Part shown: positions 52,419-61,135 of the stretch, piece by piece
How positions within the stretch are numbered: position 1 is the first letter of the stretch
Layout of the letters: each line of letters starts with the position of its first letter
Assembly (NCBI GenBank): GCA_002344215.1
Contig: DDSV01000032.1
Location: 66,458-130,457 of the forward strand
Length of the DNA: 64,000 bases
DNA from: Akkermansiaceae bacterium UBA2381
GTDB taxonomy: Bacteria; Verrucomicrobiota; Verrucomicrobiia; Verrucomicrobiales; DEV007
Direction: 5' to 3'
Program-made: the position numbers and the translations under genes
The notes under the pieces: model-generated
Seen by the model: the letters and a program-made list of their open reading frames with translations, nothing else
Told to the model about the DNA's origin: nothing
Database searches by the model: none

Positions 52419-53153
52419 TTACCAGAACCGTGGGAAAAACTTCCCCGAGCGCCCCCGGTAAGCCAGATATTCATCACCGTAGACCACCGTCAGATGTTTT
52501 TCCTCATCGCCGGCTTTGATCGAAGCGCAGATGAAGTGAAGCAGAAGAATGGCGACGGAGGCAAGCGTCGGAAGGAGGAGGAGGGCTCCGATCAGCATCA
52601 CCATCTGGAAAGAATAAATGGGATGCCTCATCCGGCGGTAGGGGCCCGTCTCGACGAGCGAGGCGGTTTTCTCGGTATCGATTCCGATGCGCCAGGCGGC
52701 GCCCATGGCGGCATAGCACCAGAGGGTTCCCAGATATCCGAGGACGATGATTGCAATTCCGGCCCAGAGGGCAACTGGATGACTGAGATCCGGACAAAGT
52801 CCGAAAAGAACTCCGCCGGGATTTTTCCCGTTCAGGAGAAGCGGTTGGGCGATCCAGCCAATGACAACGATCGTCCAGCCCAGCCAGAGAAGGCGTTCTC
52901 TGGTTCCGCGGGGGCGGATATTGGGAGTGCGGCCGATCTTTCGACGAATGCGTTTAGCCTGCACCCAGACCCCGCCCCAGTAGATTAGCCCGGAAGCGCA
53001 CACGACCGCGCAGCGGAGCCACATCATGAGGGGATCGGAGATGGTAACAAGCGATTCCGGTGGCGAGATGACCACGTCACCTAGACTTGTTCCCTTCAGC
53101 CCAAGAAGGATCAGAGTGCCGACAATCAGGGTGGAAAAAAGGTGTGTCCTCAT
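52419..53153 (-). CDS. Isoprenylcysteine carboxyl methyltransferase-like membrane protein
   Basis: A 244-residue membrane protein with about five hydrophobic segments. ASLVETGPYRRMRHPIYSFQ (GPYRRMRHP at 170-178) and the C-terminal EEKHLTVVYGDEYLAYRGRSGKFFP are the conserved SAM-binding and catalytic parts of the ICMT/PEMT methyltransferase family. The acceptor is unknown; bacterial members methylate small lipophilic carboxylates or alcohols. Its start overlaps the stop of the acyltransferase gene (ATGA at 53150-53153), which suggests they act on the same product. Confidence 0.88.
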   Translation of the reverse strand: MRTHLFSTLIVGTLILLGLKGTSLGDVVISPPESLVTISDPLMMWLRCAVVCASGLIYWGGVWVQAKRIRRKIGRTPNIRPRGTRERLLWLGWTIVVIGWIAQPLLLNGKNPGGVLFGLCPDLSHPVALWAGIAIIVLGYLGTLWCYAAMGAAWRIGIDTEKTASLVETGPYRRMRHPIYSFQMVMLIGALLLLPTLASVAILLLHFICASIKAGDEEKHLTVVYGDEYLAYRGRSGKFFPRFW

Positions 53154-54451
53154 GCTTTTCCTCCCGCACTCTTAAGCTGACCGATGAAACGATCCATGAT
53201 GCCCTCGACTTCGGTGGCTGGGAGGGTGGTCGGGCGATAGCTGGCACCGAAGTTCAAGTGGCCTTCCACTCCGGTGACGGCGATTACCAGAGGCATCGCC
53301 GGTCCCGCCGAGACGGCACGGTAGTAGTCGCGTATCGGGGCGACTTCCAGATTGTTACAAAGTCCGTCCATTTTCATGTTGGTGATGCTTCCCCAGAGCG
53401 GGTAGCTTTTTCGATAGAAGTTACACTGTTTCTCGCGTGAGATCCGCCCGAAGATGAAGCGGGAAATCATGAATTCAAGCGGGGCGGCAAGGTAGAGCTT
53501 GCGCTTCTTGATCGCAAGCGTTTGGGCGCGGACGCTGTCGGCAAGTTCCCTGAGGGAGATCTCTCCCTCGACCTTGTGGGAAACCGCAAAGGAACCGAGG
53601 AAGAGGCCGAAATAGTTCCTGGTCTTCGGGGCGAGATCGTTTCGCAGATTCACCACGCAACCGACGGAAAGCCTCGGGCGCCTTTTTAGAAAGCGATCCG
53701 GAGTCACCGGGGCGAGTGCCAGCAGCAAAGCGGCGAGGCAAAGGTCATTGATGGTGAGGCCCCATTCGCGCGCGGTGGCGAGGAGGGCGGCGGTTTCCTC
53801 ACGGTTCAGGCTCAGGCCGGAGAACTCATTGCGGAAGTCCGTAATTTTACACCGCGGTGGACGGAATGAACTTCGCATGCCCCGGATGCGAGCGAGGGCC
53901 GACCATGACCGGCGCACCGCGGCAAGGGGACCTTCGGTCGGCAGCCTGCCTTCTCCTGAAGGCCGCAGCGTCTCGTCGCGAATCGGTTGGGGAACTTCGT
54001 CGAAGGATGCGCGGACAATTTCGAGGAGTAGCCGGGTGATCGATTCCGCGTCAGCAACGGCGTGAAAATAAGAGATCCCGACGAAGGACTCGTCACCGGT
54101 TGAAAGAAGGAAAAAACGAAAGGGAGTGAACGGGCGGTCAAAGTGAAACACTTCGTTCAGTTGGCGCTCCATTTCATGGTGGAGGGCTCCGATTGGATCA
54201 TTGCCCCCGTCGATGATCTGTGGGATGCATTCCGGATTTCCGCCGTGAAATCGGAAAAAGCCTCCTTTCGAATCGATCGAGAGGTTCCCCAAACCGCTGA
54301 GTGTGAGGACGTGATTGAGACGATTCCCGAAGTGCCCGGGGTCGATGGCCCGCCCGATATGGACGACATGAACGGCGTTGTAGGGATGCAGACTGCTCCA
54401 CTGGAGCATTGTCCTCTGAAACTGGTTGTATCGACCGGTCGGAGACGACAT
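53150..54451 (-). CDS. Condensation/acyltransferase-superfamily protein
   Basis: A 433-residue protein when started at 54451 (MSSPTGRYNQFQRTMLQWSSLHPYNAVHV), the usual opening of this family. The active-site HxxxD motif is HAVAD (H130, D134), followed by sequences such as LTINDLCLAALLLALAP and SVGCVVNLRNDLAPKTRNYFGLFLG, as in acyl-CoA-dependent acyltransferases (wax-ester synthase, PapA and condensation domains). It should form an ester or amide from an acyl thioester. The frame extends to 54688 with an alternative ATG at 54544, but that would approach or overlap the upstream gene. It lies in an operon with a methyltransferase and a hydrolase. Confidence 0.85.
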   Translation of the reverse strand: MSSPTGRYNQFQRTMLQWSSLHPYNAVHVVHIGRAIDPGHFGNRLNHVLTLSGLGNLSIDSKGGFFRFHGGNPECIPQIIDGGNDPIGALHHEMERQLNEVFHFDRPFTPFRFFLLSTGDESFVGISYFHAVADAESITRLLLEIVRASFDEVPQPIRDETLRPSGEGRLPTEGPLAAVRRSWSALARIRGMRSSFRPPRCKITDFRNEFSGLSLNREETAALLATAREWGLTINDLCLAALLLALAPVTPDRFLKRRPRLSVGCVVNLRNDLAPKTRNYFGLFLGSFAVSHKVEGEISLRELADSVRAQTLAIKKRKLYLAAPLEFMISRFIFGRISREKQCNFYRKSYPLWGSITNMKMDGLCNNLEVAPIRDYYRAVSAGPAMPLVIAVTGVEGHLNFGASYRPTTLPATEVEGIMDRFIGQLKSAGGKA

Positions 54452-54584
54452 GCTCACCAGGGAGTTCCCGTTCTCCAACTGGTTAATTCTACCAGCCGCA
54501 AAGGGTGGGGGAGGGAAACCGGAATCTTGGTCAAACTCCCCCATTGTTTCGAGAGGCAATATTATTTCCCCCCCGACAACGATT

Positions 54585-55154
54585 CTATCTGCGGCCGAGG
54601 CGTGAGAGAACGGCGCCAAGGGCCATCTGTTGAACCTTGTCCACTTTTTCGATAGTGAAGTGGTTGGCCCCGTATTCACCGGTTTCAACGTGCGAGATGG
54701 TGCCTTTGAAACCCTGTCCCTTGACGTAGTGACCGCCCAGGGGGGTACGGTAGTTGATTACCTTTTTGGCCCCTTTGTTGAAGGTGCGTGTTGCCGTCGC
54801 GTCGAAACCGATCACCAGGTCGACTGTGATACCGTTTTCGCCGAGATAGTTGGCGAATTCAGGGGCCGCATCCGCACCGAGTGAGTGGCCGAGGAAGATA
54901 ATGGGATAAGAAACTTTCTTCGTTTTCGAGCGCTTGATGATGTCGTTGGCAATGGCCTTCCAGCTCATGATCCCGTGGGAACTTGCCTTGATGCCTCTGG
55001 ATCTCAGCTTCTGTGCCATCTGGTCCATCCCGGTTGAGAAGACATTAAATCCGCCCCGGATGAGGTAGACTTCCTCTGAAAAGGCCCGGCTCGCGGTTAA
55101 ATTAAGAGCGAGAACGGCGAGAACGATGACGGCGAAACTAGACTGCTTTTTCAT
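54585..55154 (-). CDS. Secreted alpha/beta hydrolase (lipase/thioesterase-like)
   Basis: A 189-residue protein with the signal peptide MKKQSSFAVIVLAVLALNLTASRA. The nucleophile elbow is LGHSLGADAA (S91), preceded by PIIFL and followed by LVIGFDATATRTF; a His in GEYGANHFTIEK is the likely catalytic base. It is short for a lipase and lacks a lid. It is the first gene of the minus-strand operon that continues with the acyltransferase, suggesting export or hydrolysis of an acylated product. Confidence 0.82.
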   Translation of the reverse strand: MKKQSSFAVIVLAVLALNLTASRAFSEEVYLIRGGFNVFSTGMDQMAQKLRSRGIKASSHGIMSWKAIANDIIKRSKTKKVSYPIIFLGHSLGADAAPEFANYLGENGITVDLVIGFDATATRTFNKGAKKVINYRTPLGGHYVKGQGFKGTISHVETGEYGANHFTIEKVDKVQQMALGAVLSRLGRR

Positions 55155-55167
55155 TTAATTCTTGGTT

Positions 55168-55186
55168 CACTCAGGCTGTCTGAGTG
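55168..55186. promoter_or_regulatory. 7-bp inverted repeat in the divergent control region
   Basis: CACTCAG-GCTGT-CTGAGTG lies 14 bp before the hydrolase start codon and about 190 bp before the ThuA fusion gene. It could be an operator or a leader hairpin. Confidence 0.35.
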
Positions 55187-55375
55187 CGACGAAGTTACTT
55201 GATTAGTCTACACGGACCGCTTGTCAATGCCAAAGGGTCGGGACGTTTCAATATTTCCCCGCTGTGGCTCGTTCAAGCAGCTGGAGAGGACCCATAAACT
55301 GGCTTGATCCGGCATTTCTTTTGTCAGATTTTTTGCCCGCTTGCGGTATATAGAACACTCATTTTCGGATTCACT

Positions 55376-58300
55376 ATGAAAACCCTCCCCACCGCGCTTT
55401 TCACGCTGCTGCTTACCCTGCTCACGTCTTTCTCGGCTGACCGCCTCCATTTGCCCGCCAAGGAAGGGACCGGAAACGGGAAAAAGATCGTCCTGGTGTC
55501 GGGTGATGAGGAATACCGGACCGAGGAAACCTTTCCGATGCTCGCCAAGATTCTCAGTCAGAAGCACGGCTTCGACTGCACCGTTCTCTTCGCGATTAAT
55601 CCGGAGGGTGGCTACATCGATTCAAACTTCCAGAAAAACATCCCCGGGACAGAAGAGCTTGATTCGGCCGACCTGATGATTATCGGAACCCGTTTCCGCC
55701 AGCTCCCCGACGATCAACTGGCTCATTTTGCGGCGTTTTTAAATGCGGGGAAACCGGTCATTGGAGTTCGGACAGCGACGCACGCCTTCACCGGCGGGGC
55801 GAAGACAGGCGATTTCAAGTGGGCGGAGTTCGGCCTGAAAATCCTCGGTGAAAAGTGGGTCAATCATCACGGCAAGCACAAAGTTGAGGGGACTCGCAGC
55901 TCGGTCGTCACGTCGAATGGTTCCCACGAGGTGCTCCGTGGCGTCGGGGAGATCTTCGCGACCACGGATGTCTATGGCATTGCCAACCTTGATCAATACC
56001 AGGCCACGATCCTGCTGCGTGGCGAGGTCACGGAGTCGCTGGATCCTTCCTCGAAGGCCGTTGCCGGAAAACAGAACGATCCGATGATGCCGCTGGCCTG
56101 GCTGCGTGAGTACACCGCCCCGAATGGCTCGGCCAAGGGGAAGGCCTTCTGCACGACGCTCGGAGCGTCAGTGGATTTCGCGGACGAAGACCTGCGTCGG
56201 ATGACGGTCAATGCCGTCCTGCACCTTCTCGGGATGAAAGTTCCGGCCAAGGCTGATGTCGGGTATGTCGATCCCTTCGAACCCTCGTTCTACAGCGGTC
56301 TGGGCAGTGATCACTACAAGAAGCTGAACCGCAAGCCGGAGGACTACGCTCTCGGAAAGAGTCCGGCGACCTCCGATCTCAAGGCTCCGGCGCCCAAACC
56401 GCTCACCGAATCGGAGAAGGCGGCCAAAGCCGAGGAGAAAAAACGTCCCGACAACAGCGGTGACGGGGCTCCCCACGCCCCGGAAGTCGATCCCCCTGCC
56501 GCGACCAAGGCTCGTTCCCAGGCCGTTTCGGCTCCGGTCAAAGGTGAGCGTATCGTCCTCATTGGCAATGGCCTGGCCGAACGGGACACCTACTACAGCC
56601 GGTTTGAAACAGAACTGCACCTGCGTTTTCCCGAAGCCGGACTCTTTCTCCGCAACCTGGGGCGTCCCGGCGATACCCCCGGCTTTCGTCCGCACCCCTC
56701 CCGTGTTACCCAGTGGGCCTTTCCGGGGGCGGAGAAATTTCATCCTGATAAAACCATTCACAACGGCAAAGGGTTTTTCCCGACCCCGGACCAGTGGCTC
56801 ACCTATCTGAAGGCGGATACGGTCGTGGCGTTTTTCGGTTACAACGAATCCTTCGACGGCGCTGATCGTGTCTCGAATTACCAGGCGGAACTCGAGGCTT
56901 TCGTCCAGCACACGCTCAGCAAAGCCTACAACGGCAAGGAAGCGCCCCGTCTCGTGCTCGTTTCCCCGATCGCTTACGAAAATCAGAGTGATCGCCGTGA
57001 CCTCCCTGCCGGTGAAAAGGAAAACGCCGCTCTCGCTCTTTATGCTGATGCGATGAAGGCCGTCGCCACGAAATACCAACTGACCTTCATCGATCTGTTC
57101 ACCCCGACCAAAGAACTCTACACGACGACAGACGAGCCCTTCACCATGGGCGGATTTATCCCGACCGATGCCGGCTACGAGCAACTCGCGGCAATTCTGG
57201 CGAAGGGTCTCTTCGGAGATCAGGCCCGCCAGTCAAAAGCCGATCCGGATAAGGTTCATGCGGCCGTGAAGGACAAGGACTGGTTCTGGAACAACGACTA
57301 CCACATCCTCAACGGGGTCCACACCCACGGTCAGCGTTACAACCCCTTTGGTCCGCAGAATTATCCTGACGAAGTTAAAAAGACACGCGAGATGGCGGCC
57401 CTTCGTGATGACCTCATCCATCGGGTGGCAACCGGGAAGACGACCGATCTTGCCGTTGATGACTCCAAAACCCATGCCCTTCCCCCGGTGCCGACGAACT
57501 ACCAGCCCAGCGTCAAGAACGGCAGCACCGACTATCTCTACGGGGCCGATGCCGAGAAGAGCCTGACCGTGCCCGAGGGTTACCAGGTGCAGCTCTTTGC
57601 CTCCGAGAAAGAGTTCCCCAATCTCGCCAACCCGATGCAGCTCTCCTTCGACGACAAGGGGCGCCTCTGGGTGGCGGTCATGCCGACCTACCCCCACTAT
57701 CGTCCCGGTGACCCGCTGCCGAACGACAAGCTGCTCATCTACGAGGATACCGATGGTGACGGCAAGGCGGACAAGGAAACCGTCTTTGCCGACAAGTTGC
57801 ATCTTCCCATTGGCTTCGAGTTCGCCCCCGAGGGAGTTTACGTCTCCCAGGAGCCGAATCTGATCCTGATCCGTGATCTGGACGGGGATGACAAGGCTGA
57901 TTCACGCGAGATCATTCTCGGTGGATTCGACTCTCATGATACCCACCACGCCATCAGTGCGTTCACGGCGGATCCGTCGGGAGCCTTCATGATGTGTGAG
58001 GGTGTTTTCCTCCACACCAACGTGGAAACGGCCTATGGTCCGGTGCGCGGAGTGGACGGAGGTTTCTACCGTTACAGTCCCCAGCGGATGCAACTGGAGC
58101 GCACTGCCCAGCTCGCCATCCCGAATCCCTGGGGGGTTGTTTTTGACAAGTGGGGCCAGGACTTCTTCCTCCACACCTCCGGCCCCAGCCTCAACTGGAT
58201 GCTGCCTGTGTCCGTGAAGTCGACCTATGGCAGCAAAACGCCCTCGACCCCTGACCTCGTTCCCAAAGGCCAGAGCGTGCGCCCGACCTCGGGTCTGGAA

Positions 58301-59605
58301 GTCGTCTCGTCGCGTCACTTTCCCGACGAAGTGCAGGGGGATCTCATTCTTTGTAATGCGATCGGTTTCCTCGGGATCAAGCAGCACCAGATCGAAGATG
58401 CGGGCACGGGGTGGAAGACCACTTTCCGGCAGGATCTCCTCACCTCAAAGGATGGCAATTTCCGTCCCGCCGATCTGGAGTTCGCCCCCGATGGATCGCT
58501 ATATGTGATCGACTGGCACAATGTTCTCATCGGGCACATGCAGCACAATGCCCGCGATCCGCTCCGTGACCATGTCCACGGGCGCGTCTATCGCATCACT
58601 TATCCAAGCCGCCCCCTCGTGACGCCTGCCAAGATCGCCGGAGCGGCTATCCCCGAACTGCTTGAGAATTTGAAGCTCCCCGAAAACCGCAGCCGCTATC
58701 GCAGTCGCCGCGCCCTGCGGGCGTATCCGTCGGAGGAGGTGCTTCCGGCCGTGAAGGCCTGGGTCGCCGGACTCGACAAGGCGGACCCGAATTACGAGCA
58801 TCACCGCCTTGAGGCGCTCTGGACCACCTGGGGTCTGAATCAGGTTGATGAGGCACTCCTTCGCGAGATCCTGCAATCGCCGGACTTCCGCGCCCGGGCC
58901 GCAGCGGTCAGGGTCCTGAGATACAACCACCATCGCCTCGCCGACCACGTTGCCCTGCTCGACAAGGCGGCGATGGATGCGGAGGGACGGGTGCGTCTCG
59001 AGGCCATCGTGGCGGCGTCCTGGATTCCCGACAATGCCGCCGCGAGGAAGATCGTTGAAGTGGCGTCGGCCCTGCCGCTCGACGAGTGGAGCAAAAATGC
59101 CGCCCAGACCGCGAAAGACCGCCTTTCCGGTGTGGCGGAAAAGGTCGTGACCGATCACCCGGTCTTACCGGCGCCGGATCACCTCAGCGCCGAAGCGAAG
59201 AAGCAGTATCTGGCCGGTCAGGAGATTTACTTCCGCGAAGGGCTTTGTGTCACCTGTCACCAGCCGAACGGCAAAGGTCTCGACCCGGCTTTCCCCTCGA
59301 TCGAGAAGAGTCCCTGGGTGACGGAGGATCCGGATCGCCTCATCAAGATCACCCTCTACGGTCTCATGGGACCGCTCGAAGTGAACGGGAAAAAGTATGA
59401 CGGCCTTGTCCCCATGACTCCCTTTGGAGGCATGCTCAAGGATCCCGAGATCGCCGCTGTCCTGACTTTCGTTCGCAACAGTTTCGGCAACAAAGCCGAC
59501 CCGATCCAGCCCGAGCAGGTCAAGAAGATCCGTGATGCCAATCCCGGCCGGATGATGTTCTACAACACGGAGGAGCTACTGAAGGAGCATCCGTTTAAGA
59601 AGTAG
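55376..59605 (+). CDS. ThuA / SGNH-like / PVC dehydrogenase / cytochrome c fusion protein
   Basis: A 1409-residue secreted protein. Order of domains: signal peptide; ThuA-like domain (about 36-290, KKIVLVSGDEEYR ... GVRTATHAFTGG); charged linker (342-383); SGNH-hydrolase-like domain (about 388-613); beta-propeller membrane-bound-dehydrogenase domain (about 727-1076, LTVPEGYQVQLFASE, GRLWVAVMPTYPHY, EDTDGDGKADKETVF); a helical HEAT-like region (about 1092-1258); and cytochrome c with CVTCH (C1291, C1294, H1295). The SGNH part has lost the nucleophile Ser (GNGLAERD for GDSx) and ends DAGY rather than DxxH, so it is probably not a hydrolase. The likely role is periplasmic sugar or glycoside oxidation with electrons passed to the C-terminal heme. 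Confidence 0.92.
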   Translation: MKTLPTALFTLLLTLLTSFSADRLHLPAKEGTGNGKKIVLVSGDEEYRTEETFPMLAKILSQKHGFDCTVLFAINPEGGYIDSNFQKNIPGTEELDSADLMIIGTRFRQLPDDQLAHFAAFLNAGKPVIGVRTATHAFTGGAKTGDFKWAEFGLKILGEKWVNHHGKHKVEGTRSSVVTSNGSHEVLRGVGEIFATTDVYGIANLDQYQATILLRGEVTESLDPSSKAVAGKQNDPMMPLAWLREYTAPNGSAKGKAFCTTLGASVDFADEDLRRMTVNAVLHLLGMKVPAKADVGYVDPFEPSFYSGLGSDHYKKLNRKPEDYALGKSPATSDLKAPAPKPLTESEKAAKAEEKKRPDNSGDGAPHAPEVDPPAATKARSQAVSAPVKGERIVLIGNGLAERDTYYSRFETELHLRFPEAGLFLRNLGRPGDTPGFRPHPSRVTQWAFPGAEKFHPDKTIHNGKGFFPTPDQWLTYLKADTVVAFFGYNESFDGADRVSNYQAELEAFVQHTLSKAYNGKEAPRLVLVSPIAYENQSDRRDLPAGEKENAALALYADAMKAVATKYQLTFIDLFTPTKELYTTTDEPFTMGGFIPTDAGYEQLAAILAKGLFGDQARQSKADPDKVHAAVKDKDWFWNNDYHILNGVHTHGQRYNPFGPQNYPDEVKKTREMAALRDDLIHRVATGKTTDLAVDDSKTHALPPVPTNYQPSVKNGSTDYLYGADAEKSLTVPEGYQVQLFASEKEFPNLANPMQLSFDDKGRLWVAVMPTYPHYRPGDPLPNDKLLIYEDTDGDGKADKETVFADKLHLPIGFEFAPEGVYVSQEPNLILIRDLDGDDKADSREIILGGFDSHDTHHAISAFTADPSGAFMMCEGVFLHTNVETAYGPVRGVDGGFYRYSPQRMQLERTAQLAIPNPWGVVFDKWGQDFFLHTSGPSLNWMLPVSVKSTYGSKTPSTPDLVPKGQSVRPTSGLEVVSSRHFPDEVQGDLILCNAIGFLGIKQHQIEDAGTGWKTTFRQDLLTSKDGNFRPADLEFAPDGSLYVIDWHNVLIGHMQHNARDPLRDHVHGRVYRITYPSRPLVTPAKIAGAAIPELLENLKLPENRSRYRSRRALRAYPSEEVLPAVKAWVAGLDKADPNYEHHRLEALWTTWGLNQVDEALLREILQSPDFRARAAAVRVLRYNHHRLADHVALLDKAAMDAEGRVRLEAIVAASWIPDNAAARKIVEVASALPLDEWSKNAAQTAKDRLSGVAEKVVTDHPVLPAPDHLSAEAKKQYLAGQEIYFREGLCVTCHQPNGKGLDPAFPSIEKSPWVTEDPDRLIKITLYGLMGPLEVNGKKYDGLVPMTPFGGMLKDPEIAAVLTFVRNSFGNKADPIQPEQVKKIRDANPGRMMFYNTEELLKEHPFKK

Positions 59606-59636
59606 TAGAGTGGGGGGGAGAACGGCCGGAGCAGGA

Positions 59637-59987
59637 TCACCGCCCGGCCTCATGCTCCTCCTGACAAGTCAGGCAAAGCGAGACGCTGGGCTTGGCATCG
59701 AGGCGGGCGGTCGGGATGGCAATGCCGCAGCCTTCGCAGAGGCCGTAGGTGCCGCGTTCGATGCGCTCGAGGGCGTGGGAGATTTTCAGGACCAGATTCC
59801 GTTCGCTTTCGGCAATGCTGGCATCCACTTCAAATGACTCCAGATCCGCGGCAAGCTCGGCTCCGGCCGTGTCGCCGGTGGTGAGGCTGTCATCAAGTAT
59901 CTGTTCGCGGGTCGACGAGGCTTCGCTGAGTTCGGACAGCTGAATTTCAAGCTCCCTGCGATAGCGGGCCAGTTCTTCGGTAGTCAT
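59637..59987 (-). CDS. TraR/DksA-type C4 zinc-finger protein
   Basis: A 116-residue protein with a coiled-coil N-terminus (EELARYRRELEIQLSELSEASSTREQILDDSL) and a C4 zinc finger CEGC...CLTC (C84, C87, C105, C108). It is shorter than DksA proper (about 150 residues). Members of this family bind RNA polymerase through the secondary channel and adjust transcription under stress; others have unknown targets. Its ATG overlaps the stop of the 42-residue membrane peptide gene upstream. Confidence 0.9.
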   Translation of the reverse strand: MTTEELARYRRELEIQLSELSEASSTREQILDDSLTTGDTAGAELAADLESFEVDASIAESERNLVLKISHALERIERGTYGLCEGCGIAIPTARLDAKPSVSLCLTCQEEHEAGR

Positions 59988-60112
59988 TTGGCAAAGGATC
60001 TAAAAAGAAGAATGAGGATGAGGATAAGCAGGGCGGTGAGCCATCCGTGCGGATGCCATTTCCAGACAAAGCGCTCTTTGAGTTCAAAGGGCTTTTCGGG
60101 TTTGTCGCTCAT
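59984..60112 (-). CDS. 42-residue single-pass membrane peptide
   Basis: A small ORF whose product starts MSDKPEKPFELKERFVWKWH and ends with a hydrophobic helix (LTALLILILILLFRSFAK). The stop TGA overlaps the ATG of the DksA-type gene (ATGA, 59984-59987), and the start lies 14 bp after the DUF465 gene, so it fills an otherwise empty slot in a three-gene operon. The charged N-terminus with aromatic residues followed by a helix suggests an inner-membrane peptide. I do not recognise a family. Confidence 0.65.
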   Translation of the reverse strand: MSDKPEKPFELKERFVWKWHPHGWLTALLILILILLFRSFAK

Positions 60113-60126
60113 TCTTCCCGGGTGAG

Positions 60127-60372
60127 TTAAACGTCGGCCGTCCGGAGCATCTCAGCGATTTGATCCTTGAGGTCGAGGCGCTGCTTTTTGAGCAGGGTCA
60201 AGGTGGCGTCCTCGGGAGTCTCGATTCCTTCCTCCATACGAACAACTTCCTTGTCGACCTCCTCGTAGGAGTCCATGAGCCGTTGAAAATGGGCGTTCCC
60301 GGTTTTGAGGGTGTGAATCGCGTCGCGATGTTCGGGGAATTCAGTGATGAGGGGGTGATGATCTAGGGGCAT
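60127..60372 (-). CDS. DUF465 (YdcH-like) protein
   Basis: An 81-residue helical protein. HHPLITEFPEHRDAIHTLKTGNAHFQRLMDSYEEVDKEVVRMEEG and LKKQRLDLKDQIAEML match the short coiled-coil DUF465/YdcH family. The function is not established. It is the first gene of the minus-strand trio with the membrane peptide and the DksA-type protein. Confidence 0.88.
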   Translation of the reverse strand: MPLDHHPLITEFPEHRDAIHTLKTGNAHFQRLMDSYEEVDKEVVRMEEGIETPEDATLTLLKKQRLDLKDQIAEMLRTADV

Positions 60373-60570
60373 GGCTTTAGCAAAGAGCCATTCGTTGGGG
60401 AGGTCGAGTCCTAAGTGGGAAGAGGGCTCGCCCGATACGCGTTCATTGGTTCAAAGCTGTGCAATAATTGCCGCAAAGTGACGGTAAGGCGTTTCGCTTC
60501 CACTCAGCGGGGCACTGGCGGGGGATTTGAATTGCTTGCAGTTTGAGCGGAATTATGCGGAAATTCATTC

Positions 60571-61107
60571 ATGAGAACTGCCACCCTTTGCTTCCTTTCC
60601 GTTTTTGCGATGTTGTCCGCCAATCCTGCCGTGTCACAGGACGATGCCCCGGACGGTGAACAGCCCGGAATCGGCGGATTCTGGGAAGTGGTGACTTCGG
60701 CAGGTCGTTTTGTCGTCAGGCTGGATATGATTTCCTCGGTAAGTGAACACGAGTATCTCATCGACGGAGCGGTGCGAGTATTCGAGTGCACGGTCGACAC
60801 GACCGGGGGACAAACGGCCCGCTTTTATTATCTGGAACCGGTCACGGAGAGTTCGTCGGTCACGACGGGGAGCGCCACCCTCAACCGGATCAAGGACCTG
60901 ACCAATAAAGCCACGGAAAAGGTCGGGATTGGGAACGTCGACACGGTCGTCACGAAAAACTACCCGACCACGACTCACGCCAAGACGACAGAGTTTCGGA
61001 TGCAGAATAAAGCCACGATCAGCCAGATTTACGAGCATGCCCATCGGGTCTGGGCCGAGGAAAAAGGCCGCGGTGAGAAAAACACCCTCAGGATCAAGAA
61101 CGGCTGA
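60571..61107 (+). CDS. Secreted hypothetical protein
   Basis: A 178-residue protein with the signal peptide MRTATLCFLSVFAMLSANPAVS. The mature part contains GFWEVVTSAGRFVVRLDMISSVSEHEYLIDGAVRVFECTVDT and a C-terminal helical, Lys-rich segment (VWAEEKGRGEKNTLRIKNG). I do not recognise a family. It lies 28 bp before the aldo/keto reductase on the same strand. The 198 bp upstream (60373-60570) show no further feature and should contain divergent promoters for this gene and the DUF465 operon. Confidence 0.72.
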   Translation: MRTATLCFLSVFAMLSANPAVSQDDAPDGEQPGIGGFWEVVTSAGRFVVRLDMISSVSEHEYLIDGAVRVFECTVDTTGGQTARFYYLEPVTESSSVTTGSATLNRIKDLTNKATEKVGIGNVDTVVTKNYPTTTHAKTTEFRMQNKATISQIYEHAHRVWAEEKGRGEKNTLRIKNG

Positions 61108-61135
61108 TTGGCGCGGAATCGGCTACGAGGGCAGC

